A stretch of DNA of 64,000 bases from Patiriisocius_A hiemis (GCF_031846325.1 NZ_JAVRHZ010000002.1:62001-126000), one strand, 5' to 3'. Counted from the stretch's first letter, positions 1 to 8,648 are shown. Made by a program: numbers and translations. Notes: generated by a model from the letters alone, not told the origin.

Positions 1-166
1 CTCCCTTGTCTGGGTTTACAATTATATCAAAGTTATCATCACTACCATATTTTTTCTTTAGGGCACTTCTAAAAACTTCTTCCAGTATCGCCATAAGCGT
101 TACTCTGTCAATTTGCTTATCGTCTTTAAATTCTGAAAAAGAATCGATTAACGCTAAATTTTCCAT
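1..166 (-). CDS. nusA: Transcription termination/antitermination factor NusA, N-terminal fragment (cut by window edge)
   Basis: The reverse strand reads from an ATG at 164-166 into the window edge, giving about 55 residues that begin MENLALIDSFSEF and include LMAILEEVFRSALKKKYG, the usual start of Bacteroidota NusA. NusA binds RNA polymerase and modulates pausing, termination and antitermination. It lies 9 bases downstream of rimP on the same strand, the conserved rimP-nusA(-infB) order, so the two are probably cotranscribed. Only the N-terminal, polymerase-binding region is present, so the S1 and KH domains cannot be checked. Confidence 0.93.
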   Translation of the reverse strand, partial: MENLALIDSFSEFKDDKQIDRVTLMAILEEVFRSALKKKYGSDDNFDIIVNPDKG

Positions 167-175
167 GTCATTCTT

Positions 176-640
176 CTAATTAAATGTTACCATAACTTTT
201 GCTTCTACAATCTCTTTATAAGGTAAAACAGCTTCTTTTTGTACTGTTACTTTTCCTTTACCTACAGGTTTGGGTTCTCTTGTTTTCCATTTAAGGGTAA
301 CCGCCTCTTCATCTACATTGGTCAACTCTCCTTCTACAGTTTTACCTGCTTCAGTCTTTACTTTAAGCTTTCTCCCTACATTTTTTTTGTATTGTCTAGA
401 AAGCACTAAAGGCTCTGAAACCCCAGCAGACATAACCTCTAAAGAAAAGTCTTGCTCCTCTCTATCTAGGTTATGCTCAATAGCTCTACTAATTGCTATG
501 CAATCTTCTACTTTAACACCTTTATCTCCATCTATGGTTACTCTAATTTGATTGGTTTCAGTAATACTTAAATCAATCAAAAAAAGTGATGGGTGTTCTT
601 TTAGCGCTTTAGAAAGCAAATTTTCTACCTTTTCCTGCAT
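176..640 (-). CDS. rimP: Ribosome maturation factor RimP
   Basis: A 154-residue protein, the normal length for RimP, which assists maturation of the 30S subunit. The N-terminal alpha/beta domain (about 1-75) carries the family pattern of an acidic stretch, here DGDKGVKVEDCIAISRAIE, followed by LEVMSAGVSEPL. Family members usually read EVSSPGL at that point, so this copy is slightly diverged as is common in Flavobacteria. The C-terminal SH3-like domain (about 80-154) contains RQYKKNVGRKLKVKT. It is first in the operon with nusA. A hairpin followed by T residues sits about 20 bases upstream of its start codon and may regulate the operon. Confidence 0.95.
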   Translation of the reverse strand: MQEKVENLLSKALKEHPSLFLIDLSITETNQIRVTIDGDKGVKVEDCIAISRAIEHNLDREEQDFSLEVMSAGVSEPLVLSRQYKKNVGRKLKVKTEAGKTVEGELTNVDEEAVTLKWKTREPKPVGKGKVTVQKEAVLPYKEIVEAKVMVTFN

Positions 641-659
641 TACTTTTTGGCTATAAAAA

Positions 660-680
660 GAGGGGACTTTTCGTCCCCTC
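660..680 (-). terminator. Terminator-like hairpin in the rimP-nusA leader (possible attenuator)
   Basis: Perfect 8-bp stem GAGGGGAC/GTCCCCTC with a 5-base loop. Read on the minus strand it is followed at once by five T residues. It lies between a TATATTTG promoter element (705-712) and the rimP ATG (640), so transcription of rimP-nusA must pass through it. A leftover terminator for an upstream minus-strand gene is unlikely, because the next gene upstream (801) is on the plus strand. Confidence 0.7.
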
Positions 681-704
681 CCTTTGTGCGTCTTAAATTC
701 GGTG

Positions 705-712
705 CAAATATA
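705..712 (-). promoter_or_regulatory. Promoter -7 element for rimP-nusA (TATATTTG)
   Basis: The minus strand reads TATATTTG, a full match to the Bacteroidota TAnnTTTG -7 box. Transcription would start near 698 and run into the 660-680 hairpin before the rimP start at 640. No clear -33 TTG is present at 19-base spacing. Confidence 0.55.
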
Positions 713-800
713 TCACATTTTTTAGGATAAAAAAAACTGTTGCACAGCGATTTATTTTTCGTACCTTAATGCTACTTTATTTTAATCAAACCAAACACTT

Positions 801-1622
801 ATGGATCGCATTTTAGTACCAACAGATTTTTCCCCTCAAGCAGAAAACGCATTAAAAGTTGCTGCTCAAATTGCCAAGAGAAATAGTAGTGAAATTTATC
901 TTGAACATTCCCTTAATCTACCTACACACATTAATGAAACTGCAAAAAGAGGGCCTATGCCAGAGTCCCTCGCATTTGTAAAACTTGCAGAGGAAAAGTT
1001 TGAAGAAATATTAAAGAAACCCTACTTAGCAGAAGTTGCTGTTAAAACTGCTGTAGGCCATAGTGAAATCTACGAAGACATAAATCAAACTGTTAAAGAA
1101 AAAGACATAAACCTTATCGTTATGGGTTCTCATGGCGCAAGCGGGTTTAAGCAAATGTTTATAGGTAGTAATGCAGAAAAAGTTGTAAGAACAGCTTCCA
1201 TACCTGTTTTGGTGATTAAAAACGAGCATCCAAATTTTGAGGTGAATGATTTTGTATATGCTTCAGATTTTTCAGATGAAAATATTCCAAGTTTCAAAAA
1301 AGCTAGAGATTTTGCTGAAGCCATTGGCGCCACTCTTAATTTACTTCATGTAAATACGCCTAGTGGCTTTAAAACTTCTGAAGACGCCAACAAACTTATG
1401 CATCAGTTTTTAAACAAAACAAAAACTAATAGCGCTGAGCTTCATATCTATAACGACCTAAGTGTTGAAAAAGGAATACTCAACTTTGCCAAAAACAATA
1501 AAATGCAATTAATAGGCATGAGTACGCACGGTAGAAAAGGGTTGGCGCACTTTTTTAACGGAAGTATTAGTGAAGATTTAGTTAATCACGCCAATATGCC
1601 CGTAATTACTTTTAAAATATAA
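801..1622 (+). CDS. Universal stress protein, tandem Usp domains
   Basis: A 273-residue cytoplasmic protein made of two Usp domains (about 1-140 and 148-273). The first begins DRILVPTDFSPQAENAL and ends with the nucleotide-binding pattern GSHGASGFKQMFIGS, then IPVLVIK. The second keeps a similar motif, STHGRKGLAHFFNGS. Tandem UspA-type proteins bind ATP or AMP and act in stress adaptation, but the specific role here is unknown. The stop codon overlaps the ATG of the following lipoprotein gene (TAATG), indicating translational coupling. Confidence 0.92.
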   Translation: MDRILVPTDFSPQAENALKVAAQIAKRNSSEIYLEHSLNLPTHINETAKRGPMPESLAFVKLAEEKFEEILKKPYLAEVAVKTAVGHSEIYEDINQTVKEKDINLIVMGSHGASGFKQMFIGSNAEKVVRTASIPVLVIKNEHPNFEVNDFVYASDFSDENIPSFKKARDFAEAIGATLNLLHVNTPSGFKTSEDANKLMHQFLNKTKTNSAELHIYNDLSVEKGILNFAKNNKMQLIGMSTHGRKGLAHFFNGSISEDLVNHANMPVITFKI

Positions 1623-2233
1623 TGAGACTTTTTTTATTAGGGTTTATACTATTTTTCTTTTTGAAATGTGGTTCAAAAACAACAAATACTTCAAAAGATA
1701 TTATTAATAGCGCGGATACTGAAGTTACAGAAACCAACTCTAACACGAATGATGTAATTATTTCTGAAGAAACTACATTACCTCCCGGCGCTGTAATTGG
1801 AAACTATATTAATAAAGAAACCTCTTTTTACGCTTTTGTAAAAAAAATAAACAAAAATAAAGGAATCACATCCATACATTTTGAAAACAACTACACACCA
1901 CCTATTCTTATTAAAGAAACGTATGGAGCAACTATAGAAACACTTCGGTTTCCAGAATTTGAGAGCGACTTATTGTTAGTAACAGCAAAGCTAAAAGATC
2001 CCATCTTCAACAAGTACTTTTTGTATCAGTTTAAAAACGGTAAATGGGTTTTAGTAGTCAATGGTTTTGCTATTCATGAAGACAATATTAATGAAGTATC
2101 AACACCTATTGAAGTAGACCCAAATAACCCTAACAATATGCTTAGGTTTTACTCTGTTTTTGACTTGGATAAAACATCAGACAAAGGATACACCTGGCGC
2201 TTATTACAAGAAAGTGTACCTATTATTAAATAA
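1622..2233 (+). CDS. Hypothetical lipoprotein
   Basis: A 203-residue protein with a short hydrophobic signal and lipobox-like FFFLKC (Cys16), followed by a Ser/Thr/Asn-rich linker (about 18-50) typical of exported flavobacterial lipoproteins. The rest (about 55-203) is mixed strand-like sequence with no recognised family. It overlaps the upstream usp stop by one base and is 3 bases from the next gene, so usp, this gene and the amidohydrolase look like one operon. Function is not assigned. Confidence 0.8.
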   Translation: MRLFLLGFILFFFLKCGSKTTNTSKDIINSADTEVTETNSNTNDVIISEETTLPPGAVIGNYINKETSFYAFVKKINKNKGITSIHFENNYTPPILIKETYGATIETLRFPEFESDLLLVTAKLKDPIFNKYFLYQFKNGKWVLVVNGFAIHEDNINEVSTPIEVDPNNPNNMLRFYSVFDLDKTSDKGYTWRLLQESVPIIK

Positions 2234-2236
2234 GAA

Positions 2237-3712
2237 ATGGCATTACAAGATAAAACTATATATAACTGCCACACACATATATTTACTATAGACCATGTGC
2301 CTAATGAGTTTGCTAGAACGTTTGTTCCTAGTTTTTTAGCAAAGGTTTTAACCATAAAGTTGGTAAAATGGTATTACTCTACTCTTACAAGCAGAGGAAG
2401 TTATAAGTATAAAAAATTTAGGCATAGCCTTAAAAAAATTAAATTTGGAATTCTTCGGTTTTGCAAATGGACAATCGTTTTATATTGGGTATATGCAATT
2501 GTAGCACTTGTCTTAAAATGGTGTTTTAACGTAATAACAAATATCTTACGGGTTGAGTTTTTATTCAGTAAAGAATTTAAACAAATTAGAGACCGTTTTA
2601 TGACGCTTGGTCGGTATTCCCTTCAGTATAAAACCCAAGGTAGAATTTATGATTTGTTAGAAAAAACCTATGCTCAGAATACAAAGTTTGTAGTCCTTTC
2701 TATGGATATGGACTATATGGAAGCTGGAAAAGCACAAACACCTTACTTACAACAACTTGAAGGACTTAAAAAAGTTACAAAAACAAATCCAGATTTACTT
2801 CCTTTTATATTTATTGATCCAAGAAGGATTAAAGAAACCACAAACAAAAATGGCTTCGAAAACTTTCAATACCGCGTAAAGTCTGAAATAAGCAAAGGGA
2901 TTTTTTCTGGTATAAAGCTATACCCCGCTTTAGGCTACTATCCTTTTGACAAAGATTTAATTAAAAGTTACCTTTTTGCGCAAGAACATCAAATCCCTAT
3001 TATGACACATTGTATTGAAGGGACTGTTTTCTATCGTGGCAAAAAAGAAGACAAATGGAATGAGCATCCTATTTTAAAGTATAATAAAAAAGGAACCAAA
3101 AACCCACAACCTATTCCTTTACCACAGACAGGTAACTATCAATGGACAACCAATTTTACACACCCACTTAACTATCATTGCTTGTTAGACAAAGAGCTAC
3201 TTTCTTCTTATTTAGGGTACGAATGTGATTTAAGTAAACTTAAAATTTGTTTGGCGCATTTTGGCGGCAGTAAAGAATGGTATAAATACGAAGTAGATGG
3301 CTGGAATAACTATAATAAAAATATAAGCCACGCTTCTGTGGAGCATTATAATAGAGTGAAAAACACATTAAATCATAAGAGTAAGCGTACCATTTGGTGG
3401 AATGCAAGTTGGCTTTCGGTTATTTATGACTTAATGATTAAGTATGAAAATGTCTATGCAGATGTAAGTTTTATTTTATTTAATGAAGACTTATTCCCTA
3501 TGCTAAAGTTTTTATTGCATGACTCAAAGGTTTCACACAAAATTCTATATGGAACAGATTATTATGTAGTTGCTCAAAAAACAACCGAAAAATCTCTGCA
3601 TCAAAATTTACGCTCATATATAGGAGAAGAATTGTTTTATAAAATAGCCCACGATAATCCTAAGCGATATTTACATTCATCATTTAAAACACATTTGGAC
3701 ACGCATTTTTAA
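2237..3712 (+). CDS. Amidohydrolase-family metal-dependent hydrolase with an internal hydrophobic segment
   Basis: A 491-residue protein with the TIM-barrel amidohydrolase (amidohydrolase_2-like) signature spread through its length: HTH (His12, His14), Lys227 in GIKLYP, His258 in MTHC, His341 in AHFGG and Asp441 in YGTDYY. These would form the metal site. Unusually, residues about 77-103 (WTIVLYWVYAIVALVLKW and on) are strongly hydrophobic, long enough to span or sit in a membrane, and lie between the first metal-binding motif and the rest of the barrel. The substrate is unknown. It follows the lipoprotein gene by 3 bases and is probably cotranscribed with it. Confidence 0.8.
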   Translation: MALQDKTIYNCHTHIFTIDHVPNEFARTFVPSFLAKVLTIKLVKWYYSTLTSRGSYKYKKFRHSLKKIKFGILRFCKWTIVLYWVYAIVALVLKWCFNVITNILRVEFLFSKEFKQIRDRFMTLGRYSLQYKTQGRIYDLLEKTYAQNTKFVVLSMDMDYMEAGKAQTPYLQQLEGLKKVTKTNPDLLPFIFIDPRRIKETTNKNGFENFQYRVKSEISKGIFSGIKLYPALGYYPFDKDLIKSYLFAQEHQIPIMTHCIEGTVFYRGKKEDKWNEHPILKYNKKGTKNPQPIPLPQTGNYQWTTNFTHPLNYHCLLDKELLSSYLGYECDLSKLKICLAHFGGSKEWYKYEVDGWNNYNKNISHASVEHYNRVKNTLNHKSKRTIWWNASWLSVIYDLMIKYENVYADVSFILFNEDLFPMLKFLLHDSKVSHKILYGTDYYVVAQKTTEKSLHQNLRSYIGEELFYKIAHDNPKRYLHSSFKTHLDTHF

Positions 3713-3739
3713 TTTTTAATTATAAAAAGGTATAATTTG

Positions 3740-3768
3740 TATCTTCGCAACTACTATGCGCGCATAGT
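3740..3768 (+). promoter_or_regulatory. Promoter with 16-bp palindromic operator upstream of nitronate monooxygenase
   Basis: TATCTTCG at 3740-3747 resembles the TAnnTTTG -7 box. Just downstream, 3753-3768 is the perfect palindrome ACTATGCGCGCATAGT, overlapping the expected transcription start, which is where a repressor would bind. Almost the same palindrome (central AT in place of GC) occurs at 45528-45543 in front of pyruvate carboxylase. Confidence 0.6.
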
Positions 3769-3794
3769 AACTCAACTTTAAACAAAAATATATT

Positions 3795-4763
3795 TTGAAA
3801 AAATTAGCTTCTCAAGGCATTTCACTTCCCGTAGTTGCCGCACCCATGTTTTTAATTTCTGGACCCGAATTAGTAATAGCAAGCTGCAAAGCTGGTATAG
3901 TTGGAACGTTTCCAGCTCTTAACCAACGTACAACCGAAGGTTTTGAAGAATGGGTTATCCAGATAAAACAAGAACTTGCTGCTTGGGAAAAAGAAACAGG
4001 TAAAAAAGCAGCTCCTTTTGGAGTAAATATAATTGTACATCATACCAACCCTCGTGTGGAGGCTGATTTAAAAATTTGTGTAAAACATCAAGTTCCGTTA
4101 ATTATTACTTCGCTTGGAGCCGTACAACAAGTAGTACAAGCTGTACATAGTTATGGAGGTGTTATTTTTCATGATGTTGTTAAACGAAGACATGCCGAAA
4201 AAGCTATTGAAGCTGGAGTAGATGGTCTTATATTGGTTTGTAATGGAGCTGGAGGACATGCTGGCGTATTGCACCCAGTCCCCTTTATAAATGAAATAAA
4301 ATCTATCTTTGATGGTACAATTTTACTTTCTGGATGTTTAAGTACTGGACGTGATGTGGCAGCAGCCACACAAATGGGAGCCGACTTTGCCTATATGGGT
4401 ACTCGTTTTATTAACACCCATGAAAGTAAGGCAAGTGAAGAATACAAACAAATGATAATTGACTCTAGTGCAGACGACATTGTTTATACCGCTGCTATCT
4501 CTGGTGTGCCTGCTAATTTTATGCGCAAAAGCCTAGAATCTATGGGTATTACTAAAGAGCAATGGGAGCGTAAAGCTAAAGTAGATTTCGGAAAAGAATT
4601 AGACAGCGAAGCAAAAGCTTGGAAGACACTCTGGTCTGCTGGGCAAGGCGTTTCTGCTATACAAGATACTGTTTCTTTAGAAAAGCTTGTTTCTTCTATG
4701 AAAAAAGAATTTAAAGAAGCGATTAATGAGCAAGCTAAACTATTGGAACAATATAGAGTCTAA
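3795..4763 (+). CDS. Nitronate monooxygenase family FMN-dependent oxidoreductase
   Basis: A 322-residue TIM-barrel flavoprotein starting at TTG. It matches the nitronate monooxygenase / 2-nitropropane dioxygenase family: VVAAPMFLISGPELVIA at the N terminus, GVNIIVHHTNPR, HDVVKRRHAEKAIEAGVDGL, CNGAGGHAG (the active-site His region) and GADFAYMGTRF (phosphate-binding region). These enzymes oxidise alkyl nitronates using FMN and O2, although many members have other or unknown flavin reactions, including detoxification. It is preceded by a promoter with a perfect palindromic operator, so it is probably repressed by a dimeric regulator. No Shine-Dalgarno is seen, which is normal in this phylum. 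Confidence 0.88.
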   Translation: MKKLASQGISLPVVAAPMFLISGPELVIASCKAGIVGTFPALNQRTTEGFEEWVIQIKQELAAWEKETGKKAAPFGVNIIVHHTNPRVEADLKICVKHQVPLIITSLGAVQQVVQAVHSYGGVIFHDVVKRRHAEKAIEAGVDGLILVCNGAGGHAGVLHPVPFINEIKSIFDGTILLSGCLSTGRDVAAATQMGADFAYMGTRFINTHESKASEEYKQMIIDSSADDIVYTAAISGVPANFMRKSLESMGITKEQWERKAKVDFGKELDSEAKAWKTLWSAGQGVSAIQDTVSLEKLVSSMKKEFKEAINEQAKLLEQYRV

Positions 4764-4795
4764 AAAAATGTAAACAACTAACTCAACCAATAACT

Positions 4796-6166
4796 ATGAA
4801 GACAAAAGCAATCAAAATCTTTGTGGTATTAGTAGTCTTATCTGCCATTTTACAGTCGTGTTCTAATGACGACCTTAAATCAGATGATGAAATACAACTA
4901 ATTAGCCAAACAACAGAATTAATCACTCAATGGAACTCTCAATGGCTAGCTATCGATAGGTATACAGAGAACATGAGACCTAACACAATTGCACGCGCTC
5001 TAGCTTACATTCATTTAGCAGGGTATGAGACAGCTGTAGTAGACATGAATGGCTACACCTCTAATTCAAATAGGCTTCAAGACTTTAATATCGATTTTAA
5101 TAGAAGAGAAGACAATGTAGACTTAAACTTAGCCTTGAACGCTACATATGCAAAAGTTGCAGAACACTTTATGTTTAGTGTAACTCAAAATGCAATTGCT
5201 GAAATAAGCACACTATATGAAGAAAACAAAATTGAGCTCTCCACAGGATTATCACAATCTGAAATAGACAACTCTATTAACTGGGGAACCTATGTTGCAG
5301 AAACCGTTATTGCCTATAGCCAGACAGACTCTGAAGCTGAAACTCAAATAATAGACCCAAACCCAGCATCTTATGTACCTCCCGTTGGAGATGGCTTATG
5401 GATTGCAGGGGAAGGCGAAAGTGCTTGGTTTCCTTATTGGGAAAGCGTGAGAACTTTTGTTATTGGATCTAATGAAACTTCCAGTATTGCTCCAGATGCT
5501 GAATATAGTACAGAAACATCTAGTAGGTATTATACAAAAATGGATGAAGTAAACGTAATTTGTACTACCGCAAGGTTAGAGGACAATGAAGATTTATGGA
5601 TTGCAGAATTTTGGTCAGATGATGTAGAAGGCTTAATGATGAGTCCTCCAGGCAGACAATTTTCTATAGCGAACCAACTAATTTTACAAGAAGAATTAGA
5701 TTACGAACAAACTTTAGAGCTTTTACTAAAGTTAGGATTTGCAATAAATGATGCTGCAGTTTCAGCATGGGCAGATAAATATACTTACAATACACAGCGC
5801 CCAAGCACTTATATTATTGAATACATAAACGAGGATTTCACAACTAATCTTGCAAGATTTATTTCTTCGCCAAATCCAGCATTCCCAAGCTACCCATCAG
5901 GGCACGCTACTTTTGCTGGAGCAGCCGCAGGAGTTTTTATTGATCATTTTGGTGGGGATACTATTAATTTCACAGACAGAACACACGAAACTAGAAGTGA
6001 ATTTAGAGGGCTTTCAAGGAGTTACAGCGCTTTTTCTGAAATGGCCGAAGAAAATGCATATTCAAGAGTACCGCTAGGTGTCCATGTCCAAGTTGATAGT
6101 GACGAAGGACTGCGTTTGGGCTACGAGATAGCCGAAGCTGTAAGTAGCTACAATCTGTTTAATTAG
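4796..6166 (+). CDS. Vanadium-dependent haloperoxidase-like PAP2-superfamily lipoprotein
   Basis: A 456-residue protein with a lipoprotein signal (lipobox ILQSC, Cys22). The C-terminal half carries the vanadate/phosphate-binding triad of the PAP2/vanadium haloperoxidase fold: KYTYNTQRPSTYI (Lys and Arg), PSYPSGHATFAGAA (Ser-Gly-His) and RVPLGVHVQVDSDEG (Arg-x5-His). This spacing and the long N-terminal helical region fit bacterial vanadium-dependent haloperoxidases, which oxidise halides with H2O2. A phosphatase of the same fold cannot be excluded. The lipobox predicts membrane anchoring, probably in the periplasm. It is 32 bases after nitronate monooxygenase. Its 3' side borders the cassette-like array. 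Confidence 0.85.
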   Translation: MKTKAIKIFVVLVVLSAILQSCSNDDLKSDDEIQLISQTTELITQWNSQWLAIDRYTENMRPNTIARALAYIHLAGYETAVVDMNGYTSNSNRLQDFNIDFNRREDNVDLNLALNATYAKVAEHFMFSVTQNAIAEISTLYEENKIELSTGLSQSEIDNSINWGTYVAETVIAYSQTDSEAETQIIDPNPASYVPPVGDGLWIAGEGESAWFPYWESVRTFVIGSNETSSIAPDAEYSTETSSRYYTKMDEVNVICTTARLEDNEDLWIAEFWSDDVEGLMMSPPGRQFSIANQLILQEELDYEQTLELLLKLGFAINDAAVSAWADKYTYNTQRPSTYIIEYINEDFTTNLARFISSPNPAFPSYPSGHATFAGAAAGVFIDHFGGDTINFTDRTHETRSEFRGLSRSYSAFSEMAEENAYSRVPLGVHVQVDSDEGLRLGYEIAEAVSSYNLFN

Positions 6167-6182
6167 AAGTAAAATAAAAATA

Positions 6183-6303
6183 TTACCGAGTGTTTGTATA
6201 TAGAAAATTAGCTATGATTTTCCGCTCTAACCGAAAGATAGTAAATTGCACTATGAATTCCGATTAGGAATACAGGTTCAATGAATTATATACATTGTTA
6301 GGC
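6183..6303. repeat. attC-like structured element D (left boundary copy, diverged)
   Basis: About 121 bp whose ends pair with each other: TGTATATA at 6195-6202 is perfectly complementary to TATATACA at 6287-6294, and the right end is GTTAGGC (6297-6303), a match to the attC core GTTRRRY. The outer left box is degenerate. The interior does not resemble the other copies. The right box GTTAGGCATAGTTT is repeated in inverted form at the far side of the next gene block, at 8649 (TATACCTAAC), tying this element to the array. Confidence 0.6.
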
Positions 6304-6319
6304 ATAGTTTTTTCTACAT

Positions 6320-7057
6320 CTACCGCTTGTTTTTAGTGAAAGGAATAATCATTGGCACTTCTTTTTGGTACGTTTCATATTTTTCTCCAATAAATTTACG
6401 AAGGTCTTTCTCCTCCAAATATTTTACAGCTATAAAAATGTAAATAGTGGTTACTAATGAAAATAGTAAATGCCCAACTGTCATAGTAGGTGTTGCCCAA
6501 AAGGCGATTATAAAACCTAGCATTATGGGATGTCTAACAATTTTATATAAATAGTTGGTTTGAAATTTTGGGTTAGCAGTTTGTTTGTTTTTTAGATTAT
6601 CGAAAATTTGGGATAATCCAAAAAGCTCAAAATGATTAATCATAAATGTAGAAAGTAGAACAATAAGCCAACCTAGAAAAAATATTCCAGTTATAATACT
6701 AGAAAGAATTGTGTTTTCGGTTTTCCAAACTATAGTTGTTATTGGTTGCCATTGCCAATAGATTAAAATTAGAGCTAAACTAGATAGCAGAATGTAAGTG
6801 CTACGTTCCATAGCTTGACTAAAAATAGAATTAAACCATACTTTGAATTTTGGTCTCGCCATTATACTATGTTGTAAAGCAAAAACACTTAATAAAATTA
6901 CATTGATAAATATGGAAGAATACATTGTAGTTTCTGTACCAGAGTCTATTGATTTTGGGACAATAATATTACCTACAAATCCAATGGCATATAGAAAAGC
7001 AATTAGAAAGACAAAATATGCTACAATTCCATATAATAAGATGATTGATTTTTTCAT
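6320..7057 (-). CDS. mddA: Methanethiol S-methyltransferase-like integral membrane protein (MddA/NnrU-type)
   Basis: A 245-residue protein with about six membrane segments of the isoprenylcysteine methyltransferase/NnrU superfamily. The N-terminal GIVAYFVFLIAFLYAIGFVG, the block ALQHSIMARPKFKVW, ERSTYILLSSLAL and the C-terminal YKIVRHPIMLGFIIAFWATP are those I associate with MddA, which methylates methanethiol to dimethyl sulfide using S-adenosylmethionine. RHP and the terminal Glu-rich segment EEKDLRKFIGEKYETYQKEV fit the cofactor-binding end of the superfamily. It is the last gene of the first cassette-like block, after araC and osmC. The substrate assignment is by family resemblance, and a wider thiol range is possible. 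Confidence 0.8.
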   Translation of the reverse strand: MKKSIILLYGIVAYFVFLIAFLYAIGFVGNIIVPKSIDSGTETTMYSSIFINVILLSVFALQHSIMARPKFKVWFNSIFSQAMERSTYILLSSLALILIYWQWQPITTIVWKTENTILSSIITGIFFLGWLIVLLSTFMINHFELFGLSQIFDNLKNKQTANPKFQTNYLYKIVRHPIMLGFIIAFWATPTMTVGHLLFSLVTTIYIFIAVKYLEEKDLRKFIGEKYETYQKEVPMIIPFTKNKR

Positions 7058-7069
7058 AATTTATTGTTT

Positions 7070-7651
7070 TTAGTTTTTGATTTTAACGACTGTATTTAAA
7101 GTAATTGGAATGCCTTTTTTTATAGTTTGATAGACAATACAGCTACGTTTTGCTCCTTCTATTAGTTTATGTAACAGCTTTTCATTGGTGTTTTTAGAAA
7201 TAATTAATGCATCAATATGCATAGATTGAAACTCAACTGGAACAGATTTATCAATCATTAAAGTTCCTCTTACATCAACTTGAGCCGTTGCGTTTATTTT
7301 TGTTTCAATAAGTTCTATTCTCAATTTATTAGAAATCAGCCTGATAGTGCTTTCAAAACAAGATGCTAGCGAAGCACAAAGTAAATCTCCAGGATTTGGA
7401 AAATCGTGGTCGCCTCCAACTGCTTTATGAACTCCAATTTTAAAAGGAATCTTCATTTTATCATTTATGGAAACTGATGTTCTAAATGGGTCGTGTAAGT
7501 TTATTCCAATAACCTCTGCAGAATCAGTAATCCAGGCAGATGTGGAATCTTTTAAATATTTTTCATTAAGAACTAAATGTCTTTGGTGAACAATGGAAGT
7601 GACTTTATACGATGTTGTATTCTTGGTTGAAAATTCTTGATTTGGCATCAC
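7070..7651 (-). CDS. OsmC-family protein
   Basis: A 193-residue OsmC/Ohr-fold protein. Both redox cysteines are present: Cys98 in SLASCFEST and Cys171 in AKRSCIVYQTIKKG, with an extra Cys92. The lead-in VGGDHDFPNPGDLL is the usual segment before the first cysteine helix. Family members reduce organic hydroperoxides using thiol donors. The protein begins with two methionines and the second could also start. It lies 12 bases upstream of the MddA-like gene on the same strand and is probably cotranscribed with it, which suggests joint handling of sulfur or thiol stress. Confidence 0.88.
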   Translation of the reverse strand: MMPNQEFSTKNTTSYKVTSIVHQRHLVLNEKYLKDSTSAWITDSAEVIGINLHDPFRTSVSINDKMKIPFKIGVHKAVGGDHDFPNPGDLLCASLASCFESTIRLISNKLRIELIETKINATAQVDVRGTLMIDKSVPVEFQSMHIDALIISKNTNEKLLHKLIEGAKRSCIVYQTIKKGIPITLNTVVKIKN

Positions 7652-7753
7652 ATCATTTTTTTAATTTACTAATGATGTAAAGGTTGTATTTATATTGCCA
7701 ATCAGGATTTCTTAAAAGCCCAAATAATGTTCTTAAAGGTTCAATAAATATAG

Positions 7754-8620
7754 TTACGCTTCTTTTTTGAGTATTCTATAACTATTGGGCGTTACTTTTG
7801 CGACCTTTTTAAAAGCTTGTATAAAATGGGAATTATTTTTAAAACCACATTCATAACCTACCTCACTTACCGTTAAATTTGTACCTAATAGTAGTGTTTT
7901 AGAGTGGTCTAGCCTTTTGTTGATTAACCACCTACTTGGTGTTGTATTAAATTTATTTTTAAATTCACGCTTGAAAGAAGATAGACTTTTTCCACAAAGT
8001 TTTGCGAAATCAGCTATTTTTAAATCGTATTGAAAATTTTCTGTCATTATATTTTCAATAGTTGTTTTACTGTTTTGCATTATTGAATTGAAGAATAACA
8101 GCAGTTCTTTATTGTTTGAATTAAGTACGATATTGAAGAGTAATTCTTTAAATTTAATTTCCACTAATTCTTTAGGCATTTCCACTTCTTGGTTTAAATA
8201 TTGGAATATACTTTCAATTAGTGTTTTAAATACATCATTAGTAGTAATGTCGAAAATTTGATTATACTCTTTCTTATTATTGAATTCTCTTTTAAATGTT
8301 GGATTCTCTGAAATAAACCTTTTAATGAAATTGTCATTAATGAAAAATAGCATTACACAATACTCACTTTCTAAATATTGCTTTGTAGTATAAACACCTT
8401 TTCTAACAAATAGAGTGTCACCAGCAATAAGTTTGTGTGTTTTTTTTGAAGTAATCCAATCCTTTTTTCCGCTAATGACATAAGTAATTAAATGATTTTC
8501 AATCCACAATTGATACTCTTCAATATTGAGAGGACATTTATATTCTACGAACAAGAAATCATTTCCAACAAGCTTGTTGAATTTCGGATGATTTTTAAAG
8601 TATTCGTATGCATTAATCAC
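7754..8620 (-). CDS. AraC-family transcriptional regulator
   Basis: A 288-residue protein. The N-terminal cupin-like sensing region (about 1-150) contains HLITYVISGKKDWITSKK and HKLIAGDTLFVRKG. The C-terminal double helix-turn-helix (about 190-285) has LKIADFAKLCGKSLSSFKRE and VSEVGYECGFKNNSHFIQAF, the standard AraC motif pair. It is the first gene of the block on the minus strand, 102 bases before osmC, and its start is close to repeat element A. It is likely the regulator of osmC and mddA in the same block. The inducer cannot be read from the sequence. Confidence 0.9.
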   Translation of the reverse strand: MINAYEYFKNHPKFNKLVGNDFLFVEYKCPLNIEEYQLWIENHLITYVISGKKDWITSKKTHKLIAGDTLFVRKGVYTTKQYLESEYCVMLFFINDNFIKRFISENPTFKREFNNKKEYNQIFDITTNDVFKTLIESIFQYLNQEVEMPKELVEIKFKELLFNIVLNSNNKELLLFFNSIMQNSKTTIENIMTENFQYDLKIADFAKLCGKSLSSFKREFKNKFNTTPSRWLINKRLDHSKTLLLGTNLTVSEVGYECGFKNNSHFIQAFKKVAKVTPNSYRILKKEA

Positions 8621-8648
8621 TATGTAGTTTTCAGTTTTCTTAAATTAT

